Shown: positions 42,191 to 53,939 of the stretch, piece by piece
Position numbering within the stretch: the stretch's first letter is position 1
Layout of the letters: every line of letters begins with the position of its first letter
NCBI RefSeq assembly: GCF_033568475.1
Contig: NC_133120.1
Location: 83,594,151 to 83,658,150 of the forward strand
Source: Henckelia pumila
Taxonomy: Eukaryota > Streptophyta > Magnoliopsida > Lamiales > Gesneriaceae
DNA length: 64,000 nt
Reading direction: 5' to 3'
Position numbers and translations under genes: made by a program
Notes under the pieces: model-generated
The model's database searches: none
Seen by the model: only the letters and a program-made list of their open reading frames with translations
Told to the model about the DNA's origin: nothing

Positions 42191-45100
42191 TCAGTGGAAT
42201 GGAAGTACATGATCATCTACTTGGAGTACTACTCATGAGCTGAAAACCCACAGATGAAAGAATGCATGATTTGCTTTCTTCCTAGCTCTTGTAATTTTTG
42301 TTTTTGTTTTTTTTTTTTGTTTTTTCAGTCATATAAGGGGAAGTGATGTCTGGTGAAACCCTAGAGATTTTAGGTCAGTTATCTGTTTATGAATTTTCAT
42401 TTGTAATTTGATTTTGGTACCACTTATCAGACATGGGATATATATGATCCAAAGCCAGTACTTAATTAATCAACATGTTTTTCTTGATATATATATATAG
42501 TTCATTGTTAACTTTTCTACATATATCTTCATGCTGCTAACTCCATCTAGTTCATTATAATTCCGTTAATAGTGATCGGAAATCGGTCGTTACTGATTTT
42601 GTTGATGGTTTTTGAATATTTATGTTATGGTGTAGCTTTCGTGTTTTAGACCTGTCTCTTTACAATTTTGTCATCTATATATATGGTATCAAAATTGGGT
42701 TTTAATCATGTATCTTTCAATTTTTTTTGGAGATTAAGATTAGAATAATGTGGCACTAGTTTGTACCGCATCGGTTCGAACCCCTATCGAACAAATGACC
42801 AAAATTGTAGGAAGTACAAAGATAACTGGATATAATTGAAATTCGACAATATTAGGGCCAAAACTGTGAAAGAGACAAATTAATTTGTATTACCAAATTT
42901 ACAATTTTTGAAATTCAGCTTTAAGCTGAAAACTCGTTCAATAAGTTAATCGGTTTATATTTTATTCGTCTAATTGTTATCAAATTTTGGTTTATATCCT
43001 AATATTAGTTAAATTATAAGTAGTAGTCCGTCGTCCTTTGTTCGACTTCACAAAACATATATCACAACTTAAAGAATTTCCAAATCTTATATCTTCTTGT
43101 ATATACTGATGATGGTCTAGAATATATGGAAATCATCAGCATTAAAAATGTTTGATTGATTAATTATGAGTTTCTGGTCCCGAATTTGTCTTAAAAAACA
43201 ATTAATCTAGTTAATAATTTTGTTACGACAGAATCATTACATATAAAATTCCAAGCAGCCTCGAAACCCCAAAAAGTGCTCAAAATCCCAGAAACCAACG
43301 TTGCGAAATCATCGATTTTTGCTCCCAAAAAACCCACTTAAAGACGGGAAGAGGGGAGAAGTGTGGGGGCGCATTCAGTCAAAGATGAACACAAGAAGTT
43401 GAAGTATTCCTTTTTCGTCAATTTTCAGGGACAGAATTTGCATGCGATTCATTTCTATTGCTTTTGTTCTTAGATTTTGATGATTTACATTACATGATTT
43501 GTAGATGAAATCAGTATCTTTCTCGTTACTTGGTCATGCTTCTGACAAGAAAAAATATACGTACAGTATTAACTAATTGGTTTCGTAATTTGTTGTAATA
43601 AAGGAAGTTTAAGCCAATAACAGATAGAACGTGGATCCTTTGCTTTGCATGATATATTAGAGAATCTTGGCATGAGAATAAAGACGTACGTACAATTTAT
43701 ACGAGCTTTAACATTAAAATTAGAGACATTATTTATGATAAATCCCTCCCCTCATACGCAAAAAATAAAAAATAAAAAATTAGAGGGACGATTTTAATTT
43801 CTTTTTTATATTTGAAAGAATTGGCTAAGTTAAAATATTTTACGGCTTATATTAAGATACACAAAACTTCTACGAGACGTTCTTACATGTCAATTTTCTG
43901 AGACGGATCTAGTCGACCAATGAAAAAATATTATTTTTATGTTAAAAGTATTGGTTTTCATTGCAGATATATATGAGTGAATCGATCCGTATTACAATTT
44001 TATATTCGTGAAATCGTTCATACAAGATAATTTTTTTTTAATATTATTTGTACTTTGCCTCCCAGCTACAGATTAAGGGAAAACCCCAAGGAAAAAGCAA
44101 ATGCATGCATTCAGATCTAATTAACTCCCTCTTACCATGCATTACACATAGTTAAAGAAAATTATGTTTCTGTAGAGGGTATATACATAATGAAATGTAC
44201 ATGTTTAAGTAAAAGTTATATTTTCCATGCTCTGATTTCAAAATTAAATCAACTGTGTTTGGAAACAAAAGATACTTTTAATTCTCGGCTAGTGTTTTTT
44301 GACACGTGATGCGTGCATGCATACATATTAAAAATTTTTGTGTTTGAGATAAGTTTTGTATAAAAATATATATATATATTATTTTATATGATACCTATAG
44401 ATAGATACGATTTCATTGAGATATATATTTTAAACTTTGAGATATAATGGAGAGAAGTCCGAGAAAATATCGTAAAAAAATTGAGATGGGTACGCGTACG
44501 AAAAGTCGAAAATTACTAATAAACTCACACCAACAAAAATAAATAACAAATACTATAAAAGACAAAACTGTAAATAAAATTTGGTGTCATATTCTCAATT
44601 TAATAATATAACATGGTTATTAGTATAGTATAGCTAGATATATTGTTTCTTTAAGCCTTTGATAAATGAATAGAAAAATTAGATCGCGTGAACACTCACT
44701 TATTTAGTTTGCAATAAATATATGGAATAATGGGATTGCCTCTATTTGGAAACATGCATGTAAGCTATTGTAAATTTTACAATTATCAATTTAGGTGGAT
44801 ATTGGAGCAAGACCATATCATTTGAATTCGACTGTTCAAATTTGAGTGATGTATTTATAAAACAAAATTTAATTTTTTTTATTTAAATAAGGAATTTTGG
44901 GCTTAACGTTAAATTTCAAATATCCAATCAATTAAAGACTATAATTTTGACAAATGATTGTCAATAGCAACTAGTTAATGAGCCCTTGATAAATGCTTTG
45001 ACAAGGGGACTATGTATCCTTTTAATTTAGTGTGATAAATTTAATACAACTAAAAAAATACTACAAAAAGACATGATTACCCACCACGTACATATAAAAA

Positions 45101-46621
45101 CATCTAAACTCTAAACACGCCTCATTCTCCTCCACATTACGGTAGGGTTAATTTTGTCATTAAAATCGAATATATAAATTTAATCACTCTTATTAAAATT
45201 ATACCAAACATTCACTATAGTATCCTATCATTTTACTTGTTCTTAATTTATCCTTATATTATATATCATATACTTATCTTATCCTATATACCAAACTATG
45301 CCTAAATGTATTATAAGATCGATTATTGATTTATTGTCTTCTAGTGTTACTTAAAATGAGAATAAAAAAATCAAAGGGAAAGAAACCAAGAATAGAAAAT
45401 GATGATAAACCAAATAACAGTTGAGTGCTCGTTTTACTTAGTCGCAAAGGATCGGAGCTATAGAGCATGACCCACCCACACTTTTTGAAAAGTCCATCTA
45501 ATTGGCGACTTTCCCACAAAAAGTACTGTGGATTAGTGTAAGCAAAATGATCACGATTCAAAGTTGTTAGTCTCCAAAGTTCTTCACATTTGCAACAACC
45601 AACCAAATATGTTCTTAACGATGATATAATTAAGGGCACTCTTGTTTAAATTTTGATTTGACTTATCAAATTTGTTCCATAAATTATTATATTTCGAACT
45701 ACTAGTTCGATTTCTATCTGTAAGAGCACTGTTTTGACATATATTTAACGGTAACATGAAATATTTCGATATATTTCATCGTTTCAAAGTTAGACATGTC
45801 AAGATGGTTTAGCGTTGCGATACGACTCACAACTAGCTACAACCAATTCACCCCTGTTTTTTTAAGGATCGTGAAATAACCATTCTAGTTAATCTATTTT
45901 AGGTGACGGACTGCTCCATTCTAACATCTCTAACCAAAGCAGCGTAGATTTTAGTTTCCAATCACCAATTTATGGGCCTTTAATTGGTATTCTATGTATA
46001 AAGTGATGTTAGGTAAATGGATTGGGCCCTTGACTAATTAATTGAACTAGATGGATCCGTTACTTGAATAACTAACCCCGGCCTTTTATACAATTAATTC
46101 AGTATTCAATTGTGAGTCCAATTTGAATTCTATTTCTTTAAACAACTAGAATGGCATTAATTATTCGTTTTTTTTATTTTATTATAAAAAAACTCTAAAT
46201 TTCTTTTTACATGTGATGATGTGTGATTGTTAGGTTAGAAGCAAGTTATGGATTAATTTCACGCCTTCTGTTATTTCGTACTTTCTTCAACTACATTTCT
46301 CGATTTATTTATTGAAACCCATCCAACCTATTAAAAATTAAATCTACACATTCGGCTTGTTCTTGTCAGCATTTATTGTTGTGACTGTATTTTTTTTTGT
46401 AAATAAATCATGAAGATATGTTTAGTTTAAGGATTTATTTAACTAAATAACCTTCGTTTGACTATGATTTGGAAATATAACCACCTCAAATTTTTCCTTT
46501 GTTTTGGTTTTTGCATTTTCTTTGTATAAAAAATTTGGTTGACCAAGGTCATTTTTCAAACTGTCCCGTTTAACATTGGGATATTAATCATATGTTAGGT
46601 TGAAATGTACCCAATATCCTA
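42191..46621. other. Long intergenic region
   Basis: No gene I can support. 42191-42360 is probably the Dof 3' UTR. 43250-43420 is less A/T-rich than its surroundings and might be a leader of an unannotated transcript, but no ORF follows. 45200-45300 has repeated ACCAAACATTC / ATACCAAACTATG phrases that suggest a small MITE remnant. The 102-aa ORF at 45331-45639 on the - has no recognisable domain. Confidence 0.5.
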
Positions 46622-46775
46622 CCTTCATATCGACCTCCATACTAATTCCAAATCAAATCAAATTGGATTTATTGTCTAAAATCTTCGTGTGACCATTTCC
46701 TTCATATCGACCTCCATACTAATTCCAAATCAAATCAAATTGGATTTATTGTCTAAAATCTTCGTGTGACCATTT
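46622..46775. repeat. Exact tandem duplication, 77-bp unit, two copies
   Basis: 46622-46698 is followed immediately by 46699-46775. Both copies start CCTTCATATCGACCTCC and end TTCGTGTGACCATTT; I see no differences between them. Confidence 0.93.
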
Positions 46776-47632
46776 TGATTTGAGAATTTTACGTGAGAAC
46801 TTACGCAGTTACGCTCACCGTCACTAATTTTTTGGAGTATACTAAATAAATATTTGTGGTCTGAGTTAAGTAATAACCTACCAACTACGTTAGCCAAATA
46901 AACCGCAGTATCCATAAGTTCATTCTAGAAAATATAATTTTATTATGATTAAGTCTCGAATTCAATTTTAATCAGGTGCCATCAGAATTATTAAATTAGA
47001 TCCTACATATATGAGCACTGCCCAAATCCAAAAGTGTGGAGATATATTAATATATGTGGGACCTATTATTTTTCGGTGGATCCCGCATATATTGATAAAT
47101 TTTCACTCACATTGTTAAGGCCCTGGCTATACATGAGATTATTTTATGCTACACCTGGAGTACTTATTCTCTCATGATGTGATCAAAAGTCAATCATTGG
47201 ATCATAAACACACATGTCAACTTTCATAAAAATATAAGGGTTTCACGTGAACTAATGATATTGAAATAAGGGAAAAAACACTTTCGATGTAGCATATACT
47301 AACCTTGTTAGGCAAATTGAAATTTTACGAGAATCATTATGTGTGGGCAGATATTTTATATTTTAAATTAAATTTAGATTAAATTCTTTTTCGAAAATTA
47401 TTCTTCTTCTTAAAGAAAAATAAATTAAAAGGAACAATAATTCTCCTTTCTCTCCTCTTTCCCATTTTTTTTTTAAATTAAAAAAAAGGAGAGCTTCAAT
47501 AATTCTAACATCTACTCTTCTATCCGAAATCATAAAATGCAGTAGTCTCTTCTCACTCCACTCCCACTTTCCCGGTGGTACAAGCACAACAACGTAGTCA
47601 ACTCAGAACCTGTCCTAAATGCAAACACAAGC
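46776..47632. other. Upstream region of XBAT31-like gene
   Basis: No ORF supported. CT-rich 47440-47580 (TCTCCTTTCTCTCC..., CTTCTCACTCCACTCCCAC) is likely core promoter/5' UTR of the gene at 47633. Confidence 0.5.
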
Positions 47633-50094
47633 ATGGGACAGGGGATGAGCTGCGCGGAATCCCACGAAAATGGCCTCTTTAGTGCTGTCCAGAATGGAGA
47701 GCTTCACACAGTTGAAGCTATGGCGGAAGCGAACCCAAGTTTGCTCACATTCAAAACTGCTCATCGGAAGCTCTCCGCGATGCACGTCGCGGCCGCGAAT
47801 GGCCAGATCGAGGTGGGTTTTATCCGATCTTGATTTTTTTCACCGGTACTGTCTCGGTTTCACTTTCTTGATAATGTGGGATGATTTAATGAGCAAAATA
47901 AGGTTGATCGCTTGGGAATGTTTCTTATATTTCTTTGTGGGTTTGTGTTTTGTTAGGTTCTGTCTATGCTTCTGGATCGGACCGAGAATCCAGACATCTT
48001 CAATCGCCACAAACAGGTGAATGTGTTTCTTGAATAATGTTCGAGATGTATTCGTTTTGTCATCTTTGCGTCTGAATATTTGCGTACAGTTCTCTTTTAC
48101 TGAACTTTTTGTCTTGTTTTGTGCCTAAAATCGGGGAACTTGCCGTTGGATGCTGATTGGTTTAGACCCCATTAATGTTAGCTGCAATGTTTGGCAAGAT
48201 TTCATGTGTGGAGAGGTTGATTCAAGCTGGGGCTAATGTAAAATTTCTTCTTTTTATTATTTTTTTTAAATTCTCGTTTTAGTTTCTTTTATTTGGAGGC
48301 AACAGTTTGATATGTATTCATGATCTGATGGATTCTTTTTTTCTTTCTTGTACTTCTTTTTTCAGATTTTGCTGTTTGATGCGTTAAAAGGGAGAACATG
48401 TTTACACTATGCAGCTTACTATGGTCATTCAGATTGCCTGAAATCGATTCTTTCTGCCGCAAATTCTTCCCCAGTGGCACATTCTTGGTGACTACTAACT
48501 TTTATTTAGTTTGATTTTCCTTTGTGAATTTGTCTATTATTGCCAAAAACTGTTCTTACGCATTGTTGTATGGGAGTTCAGGGGATTTTCAAGATTTGTG
48601 AACATAAGAGATAAAAGTGGGGCAACCCCACTTCATTTGGCTGCCCGTCAGAAACAATCGGATTGTGTTCACATTCTATTAAGTAGAGGGGCTCTCGTGT
48701 GTGCTTCTACTGGTGGATACAGGTAATATTTCCTTTGCATTTTTTCACAAGGATTTCAGCTGCATTTGTTGGTTTGCGCTGACAGAATCTATTTGCAGCT
48801 ATTCAGGCAATACACCTCTTCATCTTGCTGCACGGGGAGGCTCATTGGATTGTGTCCGAGAATTGCTTTCTTGGGGTGCAGACCGCCTGCAAAGAGATTC
48901 ATCCGGGTACACTCCCATATAACCTTCTGTTACAGAAGAATGGATATATATTTAATCCCAACTTACTCCCTTGAACTTGAGTTTACGTACATGAATCCTT
49001 GACTTGCAATTCATTGAAGTGAAGTAAATTGTAGAAACTAGAAAGGACGGTGGTTCTCATTGTAGGCATTGAGCTTTGAAAGACTAGATCGAAAAGATTA
49101 CTTGCGTGTTGTATCCCTCAAAAAACATTGTTTTGATTTGCTTCTTCATACTTTTGGTGAAATGTATGGTCATATTTCGTATAATGTGCAAAAGTAAGCT
49201 TATTGTTGTGTTGCTGATGTGTTTGCAGGAGAATACCTTACATGATTGCTCTGAAAAACAAACACGATGCTTGTGCTGCCTTGTTAAATCCTTTGGCTCC
49301 AGAGCTGTTAACTTGGCCATTCCCGTTGAAGTTTATCAGCGAGCTCAATCCTGAGGCCAAATCTTTGCTGGAAAACGCTTTAGTTGAAGCTAATAAAAAC
49401 AGAGAAAAGGCAATCCTTAATGCTGCATCTTATTCTGTTTCTCCTCTCGCAGTTTCTGATGGCATTGACGAATCAGAGGTACAAAATACCTTTAAAGTTT
49501 AAAGTTGAAACCATATTTCGCTTATGGCATGATTTCCAATATCCATAATCCCAATTCTTTTTATGAAACTTAATGTCCCAAAAGGAAACTATAAAAACTT
49601 CCTATTTGGAATTATGGATAAAGTTAGTAGTGCCTTTTTTTGTAAAAAAAAAAAAACACAAATAAAAATATAAAGAAAAGCAGAAGTTGAAGAGCTGTGA
49701 ATTTGTTTTACAGGCCAACAATGCAGAGCTATGCTGCATCTGCTTTGAGCTAGCATGCGCGGTCGAGGTTGAAAACTGTGGCCATCAGATGTGTGCTCAT
49801 TGTATTTTAGCCCTATGCTGTCACAGTAAACCCAATGCTTCAACAAGTTCCGCCAAGATCCCTGTATGCCCCTTCTGTCGAAGCAGCATTAACCGATTAG
49901 TCGTTGCCAAGAACAAGTCTGACAGTGAAACCGAGTCGCATGTCAGCCCTAGAAAACTAGGACGAACAAGAGAGACATTTAATCCTGGCGAAGGCAGCAG
50001 AAGCTTCAACAATTTGTCACCCTTCAGTTCATTTGGCCGACTGGGTCGCAGTTCAGGGAAAGTTGCTGCTGAACGAGACGAAGATAAGCCATAA
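47633..50094 (+). CDS. XBAT31: XBAT31-type RING E3 ubiquitin ligase with ankyrin repeats, eight exons
   Basis: Exons 47633-47812, 47957-48016, 48166-48237, 48366-48487, 48582-48722, 48799-48906, 49229-49478, 49714-50094 (1,314 nt, 437 aa). All introns are GT...AG and phases join without a stop. The N-terminus MGQGMSC has a Gly-2/Cys context that could be lipidated (inference). Five to six ankyrin repeats occupy about residues 10-260: SAMHVAAANGQIE, TPLMLAAMFGK, TCLHYAAYYGHSDC, TPLHLAARQKQSDC, TPLHLAARGGSLDC. A linker follows (WPFPLKFISELNPEAKSLLE), then a C3HC4 RING at about residues 318-365: CCICFE, CGHQMCAHC and CPFC supply the zinc ligands. The tail is Ser-rich and ends AAERDEDKP. The RING recruits an E2 and the ankyrin repeats bind substrates. 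The order of conserved segments matches Arabidopsis XBAT31 better than XBAT32-35. Intact. Confidence 0.93.
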
Positions 50095-51871
50095 GATTCA
50101 TCACATTGCTAGTTTCTTTTTAATAAAAATACGCTCTTGCGATGAATTGAAAAGGGGTTCGGTAGAATCTACCTTCAGAAGAAGAGACCATGGACAATAC
50201 CACCTAATGTCTCCTGTGCTAATACACTGGGACTTAGCAGCTCGCACTTTTCTGTCAAGATATGCCAAAGCACATGTAATATATATATTTTTCTCATGTC
50301 ATTTGTTCCGAGACGGTAGCTTCCTCTAAGTTGCAGTATGCCACATTTCCATTAACCAATCGATTCGATTCTTATATAATCTTACGTTCGTGTTTTTTTT
50401 GTTGTTTCTCAACGTTCTGCGCTCATTCCATAACTGCCAGAGACAACCCTCCTTTCTGTTTCAAGAAAGTATCGAAGAGGGGGGGTTTTGTCGATCGGTT
50501 TTCAGACTCGAGTATAGACACAGAAAACATGCATTGGATTTATAGTTCGTCGTGTTTTTTTTTCGAGTTCGCCATTCTTCACGGGAGAATGAACCAAAGG
50601 ATTGAGGCAAACTCGAACATCATTTACCATTTCTTTGGGAAAAAAAAATTACATGTATTTCGAAATTTTATCGTCGATCAAGAAGTTAAAATAGATATGA
50701 AAAAAGAGGACAATAGATGGTCAAAGGAACAGAACAAAAATCAACGAGGGCCATGTGAAAAGGGGATAATGATTTATATCCTTACAACTTGTCAATATGC
50801 ATGAAAATGACACATCCTAGAGATCAAGAGACCAGCGAACATGAAAATCGCACAAAAAAGTATATGCCTGCTGTTACAGTGAAATGATTCTCATTGGCAC
50901 CATTATCGAACCAATAATTAACCACAAGAACACAAAAAACGGAAAATAATTAATATAACGAATGAGGCTTCTTCTATAGTACATCGATGCCATCTCACTA
51001 CGTAGGAAAGTTACGGTAAATATACACTTCACGATTGGTCTCGAGGGTGTAAGATCTCTTAGATCAATATTCGGTCTATAAGTTGTTATATTTGAACTTT
51101 CACCGATTCACGTGATGATTGATGACCCACATATATTCAAGGTATCATTTGATGATATCTTGAATTTGAATTGATATGTATTCATTTTTCGTATGAACTC
51201 AGGTCGAAATTTACGAACAATAGACAAGACTTTCTGAGATATCTGTATAGCTCATCAAAGGTTCGAAAGCTTTCTCACTTAAATCTCCTGTTAGTGGAGA
51301 ATTTAAGCAAAGGTTGGTAATCCGAGTTAGGGGTATATGTACTGTGTTAATTAGTGCTTAAGTCAAAGGTGACAATTTAGATGATCTCTCTTAAGCTTGG
51401 GCTTTGACTTGTCAAAATTGTCATAGTATGGGTCATATCATGGATAACCTTGGGTCACGTCTCACTAGGACACGAAAGACTTCCTAAATTTCAAGGTTTT
51501 TTCCTGAGTCTACCCACCAACTTCGGATGCCTATAAATACGCCTCCCTTACGAACAAAGAAGGGCAGCGACTCTTGTCAATTTGCAACACAATTAACTTA
51601 TTTTATAATTTATATTATGAAATAATCTGATAAACCTAACATATTTTGATATCTTTTATGAAATGCAAGGAAGAAAAATTAGATGCTTGACATTGTCTCA
51701 AGGGTAGTTACGTCTTTGGGTGTATATTTATCACTTATTACTGTCTTGCATGGTTCACGGTTGCGAAGAGTGTCGCAGAAGCTGCATAGAAAACCGTTTT
51801 TGCAAACCATGCAGTCTCTTGTGGGCTCAATTTGGAACTAATTATCCTACGCACCGTCGTCGGCTTAACCG
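50095..51871. other. Intergenic region between XBAT31-like gene and small - strand gene
   Basis: About 300 bases are probably XBAT31 3' UTR. A 157-aa ORF on the + (50331-50804) shows no recognisable domain and is not called. The rest carries no element boundary I recognise. Confidence 0.5.
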
Positions 51872-52452
51872 TCACCGCACGAATCGCTTCAGGGCCGTTC
51901 TCTCAAACTGCGAGAAATGACCGCAGAGAAATTCAGAGTCTCCAATCGAATCGCTGTGGCTTTTCAGATCAGCTGCTCCATTCTTCTCAATCTTCGCTCT
52001 CTTCAGCTCGTTATAACTTCCTGACGTTCTATCGAATTCATCAAACTCCAGTGAAGTACTGCGGCGCGTGAATTTCGCCTCTCCGCCAATTTTCCTATTT
52101 TGGCTCCCGATTTTCGCTCGAACAGCACCGAGGAGCTCCGGATCCAGGTAGTCCTCTAGCCTTCTGTTCGTCACAGGTTCTCTCTTCAATTCCTTTTCTC
52201 GAACTTTCCGGATCTCGTAAAAACTCTGACTCATCGCATTACACCTGTTGCGAGCCAAAAATTGAAATCACTGCGCACATATAGAGAGTAAACTCGATTT
52301 TTTTTTTTCAAAAATAAAAACCGATGATTTTGAGAAGAGTTGAACGATGAAAGAGGTTGAGAATCCCGTGGTCGAAGGAGGCGCTTCTGGATTTCTTCCA
52401 CGGTAGCTAGCGGACTTGAACAAGAAACCGCTTCGATTTTGCTCTTCTTCAT
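51872..52452 (-). CDS. Hypothetical protein, two exons (uncertain)
   Basis: Proposed exons on the - strand: 52452-52322 and 52244-51872, joined across a 77-bp T-rich intron (GTTTTT...GCAACAG). The join restores one frame of 167 aa. Exon 1 starts MKKSKIEAVSCSSPLATVEEIQ; an in-frame Met 10 codons upstream (52482) is also possible. Exon 2 encodes a charged stretch (MSQSFYEIRKVREKELKRE, RRLEDYLDPELLGAVRAKIG) followed by a Ser/Asp-rich part and ends ERTALKRFVR. The Cys/Lys/Ser-rich composition and amphipathic middle look protein-like, and GC content is higher than in the flanks. I do not recognise the family. It is convergent with the XBAT31-like gene. Confidence 0.42.
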
Positions 52453-52713
52453 GTTTTTTTCTTCGCGGGTAATTTCTTCCAATATTTGAGTTTTGATAAC
52501 GTGCGCGCAAATATTCCAATCGGTATCCGATCAATATAATTCGGATTGGGGACCCATATAGATAGCCCTATGTTAATCCGAATTCGGATCCTTTTGTTTG
52601 TATTCAAATAATATTTGTATTTCGAATTCGGATCTTGCCGTGGGAAATTTGCGTTTGTATTATGAAGCTAGAAGAGAAAAAATGCTTTAAAAAATACTTA
52701 TTTAAGCTAAAAT

Positions 52714-52951
52714 TGTTATAAATATATTATTATTATAGATGATTATCTTATTAAAGATATGTGATCAAGATAAATATGTAAAATAATATTTGTACAGATT
52801 TGTATCTTGTAATCTTTTCAGGGGTGATTGAGTTCAATGAAATTTGCACCTGAGTATTGACTCATATTAATTCTCTCTTCTCTTATGAATTCTCCCTTCT
52901 TTCATGAATTCTCTCTATTCGTCTCTCTTATTCTTTTATGATTTATAACAT
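52714..52951 (+). repeat. 5' LTR of the decayed retrotransposon
   Basis: 238 bp. It differs from the 3' LTR by small indels and substitutions, including TTTCATGAATTCTC, which is duplicated only here. It holds CTCTCTTCTCTTATGAATTCTC-type repeats. Confidence 0.9.
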
Positions 52952-53091
52952 GTTATCAGCACGATGCTATAACCAACTGAGAATGAAAATAATTCTCGTT
53001 TTATTGATGCTATTGGAATAGGACAATGTGTTGTCAATACTCAAATTTATGAGAGATATTCATTGATGCTCTAGAAGTAGCACAAAGATAT

Positions 53092-53936
53092 CACTACAAA
53101 AAAAATTTGGATTTAGCCACGGCTAAAACCGTGGCTAAAACCGTGGTTAAAATATTTAACCACGGTTTTAGCAACGGATTTTGAAACCGTGGCTAAATCC
53201 ACCGTGGTTAACTTTAACTACGGTTTTTTAAAACCGTGGCTAATTTAGCCACGGTTTGAATTAAACCGTGGCTAAGTTCACCACGGAATTAAAAAAATCG
53301 TGGCTATTTTTGTCACGATTTTTTTAAAATCGTGGCTAATTTAGCCACGATTTGGCATTAAACCGTGGCTAAGTTAACCACGGTTTTATTAAAATCGTGG
53401 TTGATTAACCACGGTTGTTTAAAACGTGGCTATTTTTAGCCACAGTTTAAAAAAACCGTGGTTATTGAACCACGGTTTTATAAAACCGTGGCTATATTAG
53501 CTACGGTTTTTTTAAACCGTAGGAACTTAGCCACAGTTTTATAAAACCGTGGTTATTTTTCCACGGTTTTGAAACAACCTAGCCACGGTTTAAAGAAAAC
53601 TGTGGTTAATCAACCACGATTTAAAAAAAATCGTGGTTAAATTAGCCACGGTTTTTTAAAACCGTGGTTATTCCAACATGGTGTTTTTTAACCATGGCTA
53701 AGTAACCACGGTTTTTTAAAACCGAGATTATTTAACCACAGTTTTAAAAAAAACGTGGCTAAACTTAGCCACGGTTTAAAGAAAACCGTGGTTAATCAAC
53801 CACGATTTTAAAAAACCGTGGTTAAATTAGCCACGATTTTTTAAAACCGTGGTTATTCCACCATGATTGTTTTAACCGTGGCTAATTAACCACAGTTTTT
53901 TAAAATCGTGGCTAAATATCCAATTTTCTTGTAGTG
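53092..53936. mobile_element. Non-autonomous CACTA element composed of CCACGGTT/AACCGTGG palindromes
   Basis: 845 bp, starting CACTACAAAAAAAATTTGG and ending CCAATTTTCTTGTAGTG, flanked by a 3-bp TSD TAT (53089-53091, 53937-53939). The CACTAC terminus and 3-bp TSD define the CACTA (En/Spm) superfamily. Between the ends there is little but alternating GCCACGGTTT and AAACCGTGGC units, roughly every 20-40 bases, many forming perfect short palindromes with TTAGCC or TTAACC spacers; some are mutated to CCACGATTT. No ORF. In known CACTA elements, short subterminal repeats bind the transposase; here they fill the whole element. Confidence 0.9.
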
Positions 53937-53939
53937 TAT

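Noticed and set aside
43250..43420. Unannotated gene leader in a GC-richer patch between Dof and XBAT31-like genes
   Set aside because: No ORF or splice-consistent frame follows in either direction.
45331..45639. 102-aa - strand ORF
   Set aside because: No recognised motif, no splice support and A/T-rich flanks. A captured gene fragment cannot be excluded.
50331..50804. 157-aa + strand ORF downstream of the XBAT31-like gene
   Set aside because: Composition is like translated non-coding DNA (Phe/Ser/Cys runs, Lys-rich tail) and no domain is visible. It may be partly 3' UTR.
53092..53936. CRISPR-like array
   Set aside because: The repeats are degenerate palindromes in alternating orientation without unique spacers, in plant nuclear DNA. 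The CACTA ends and 3-bp TSD explain it.
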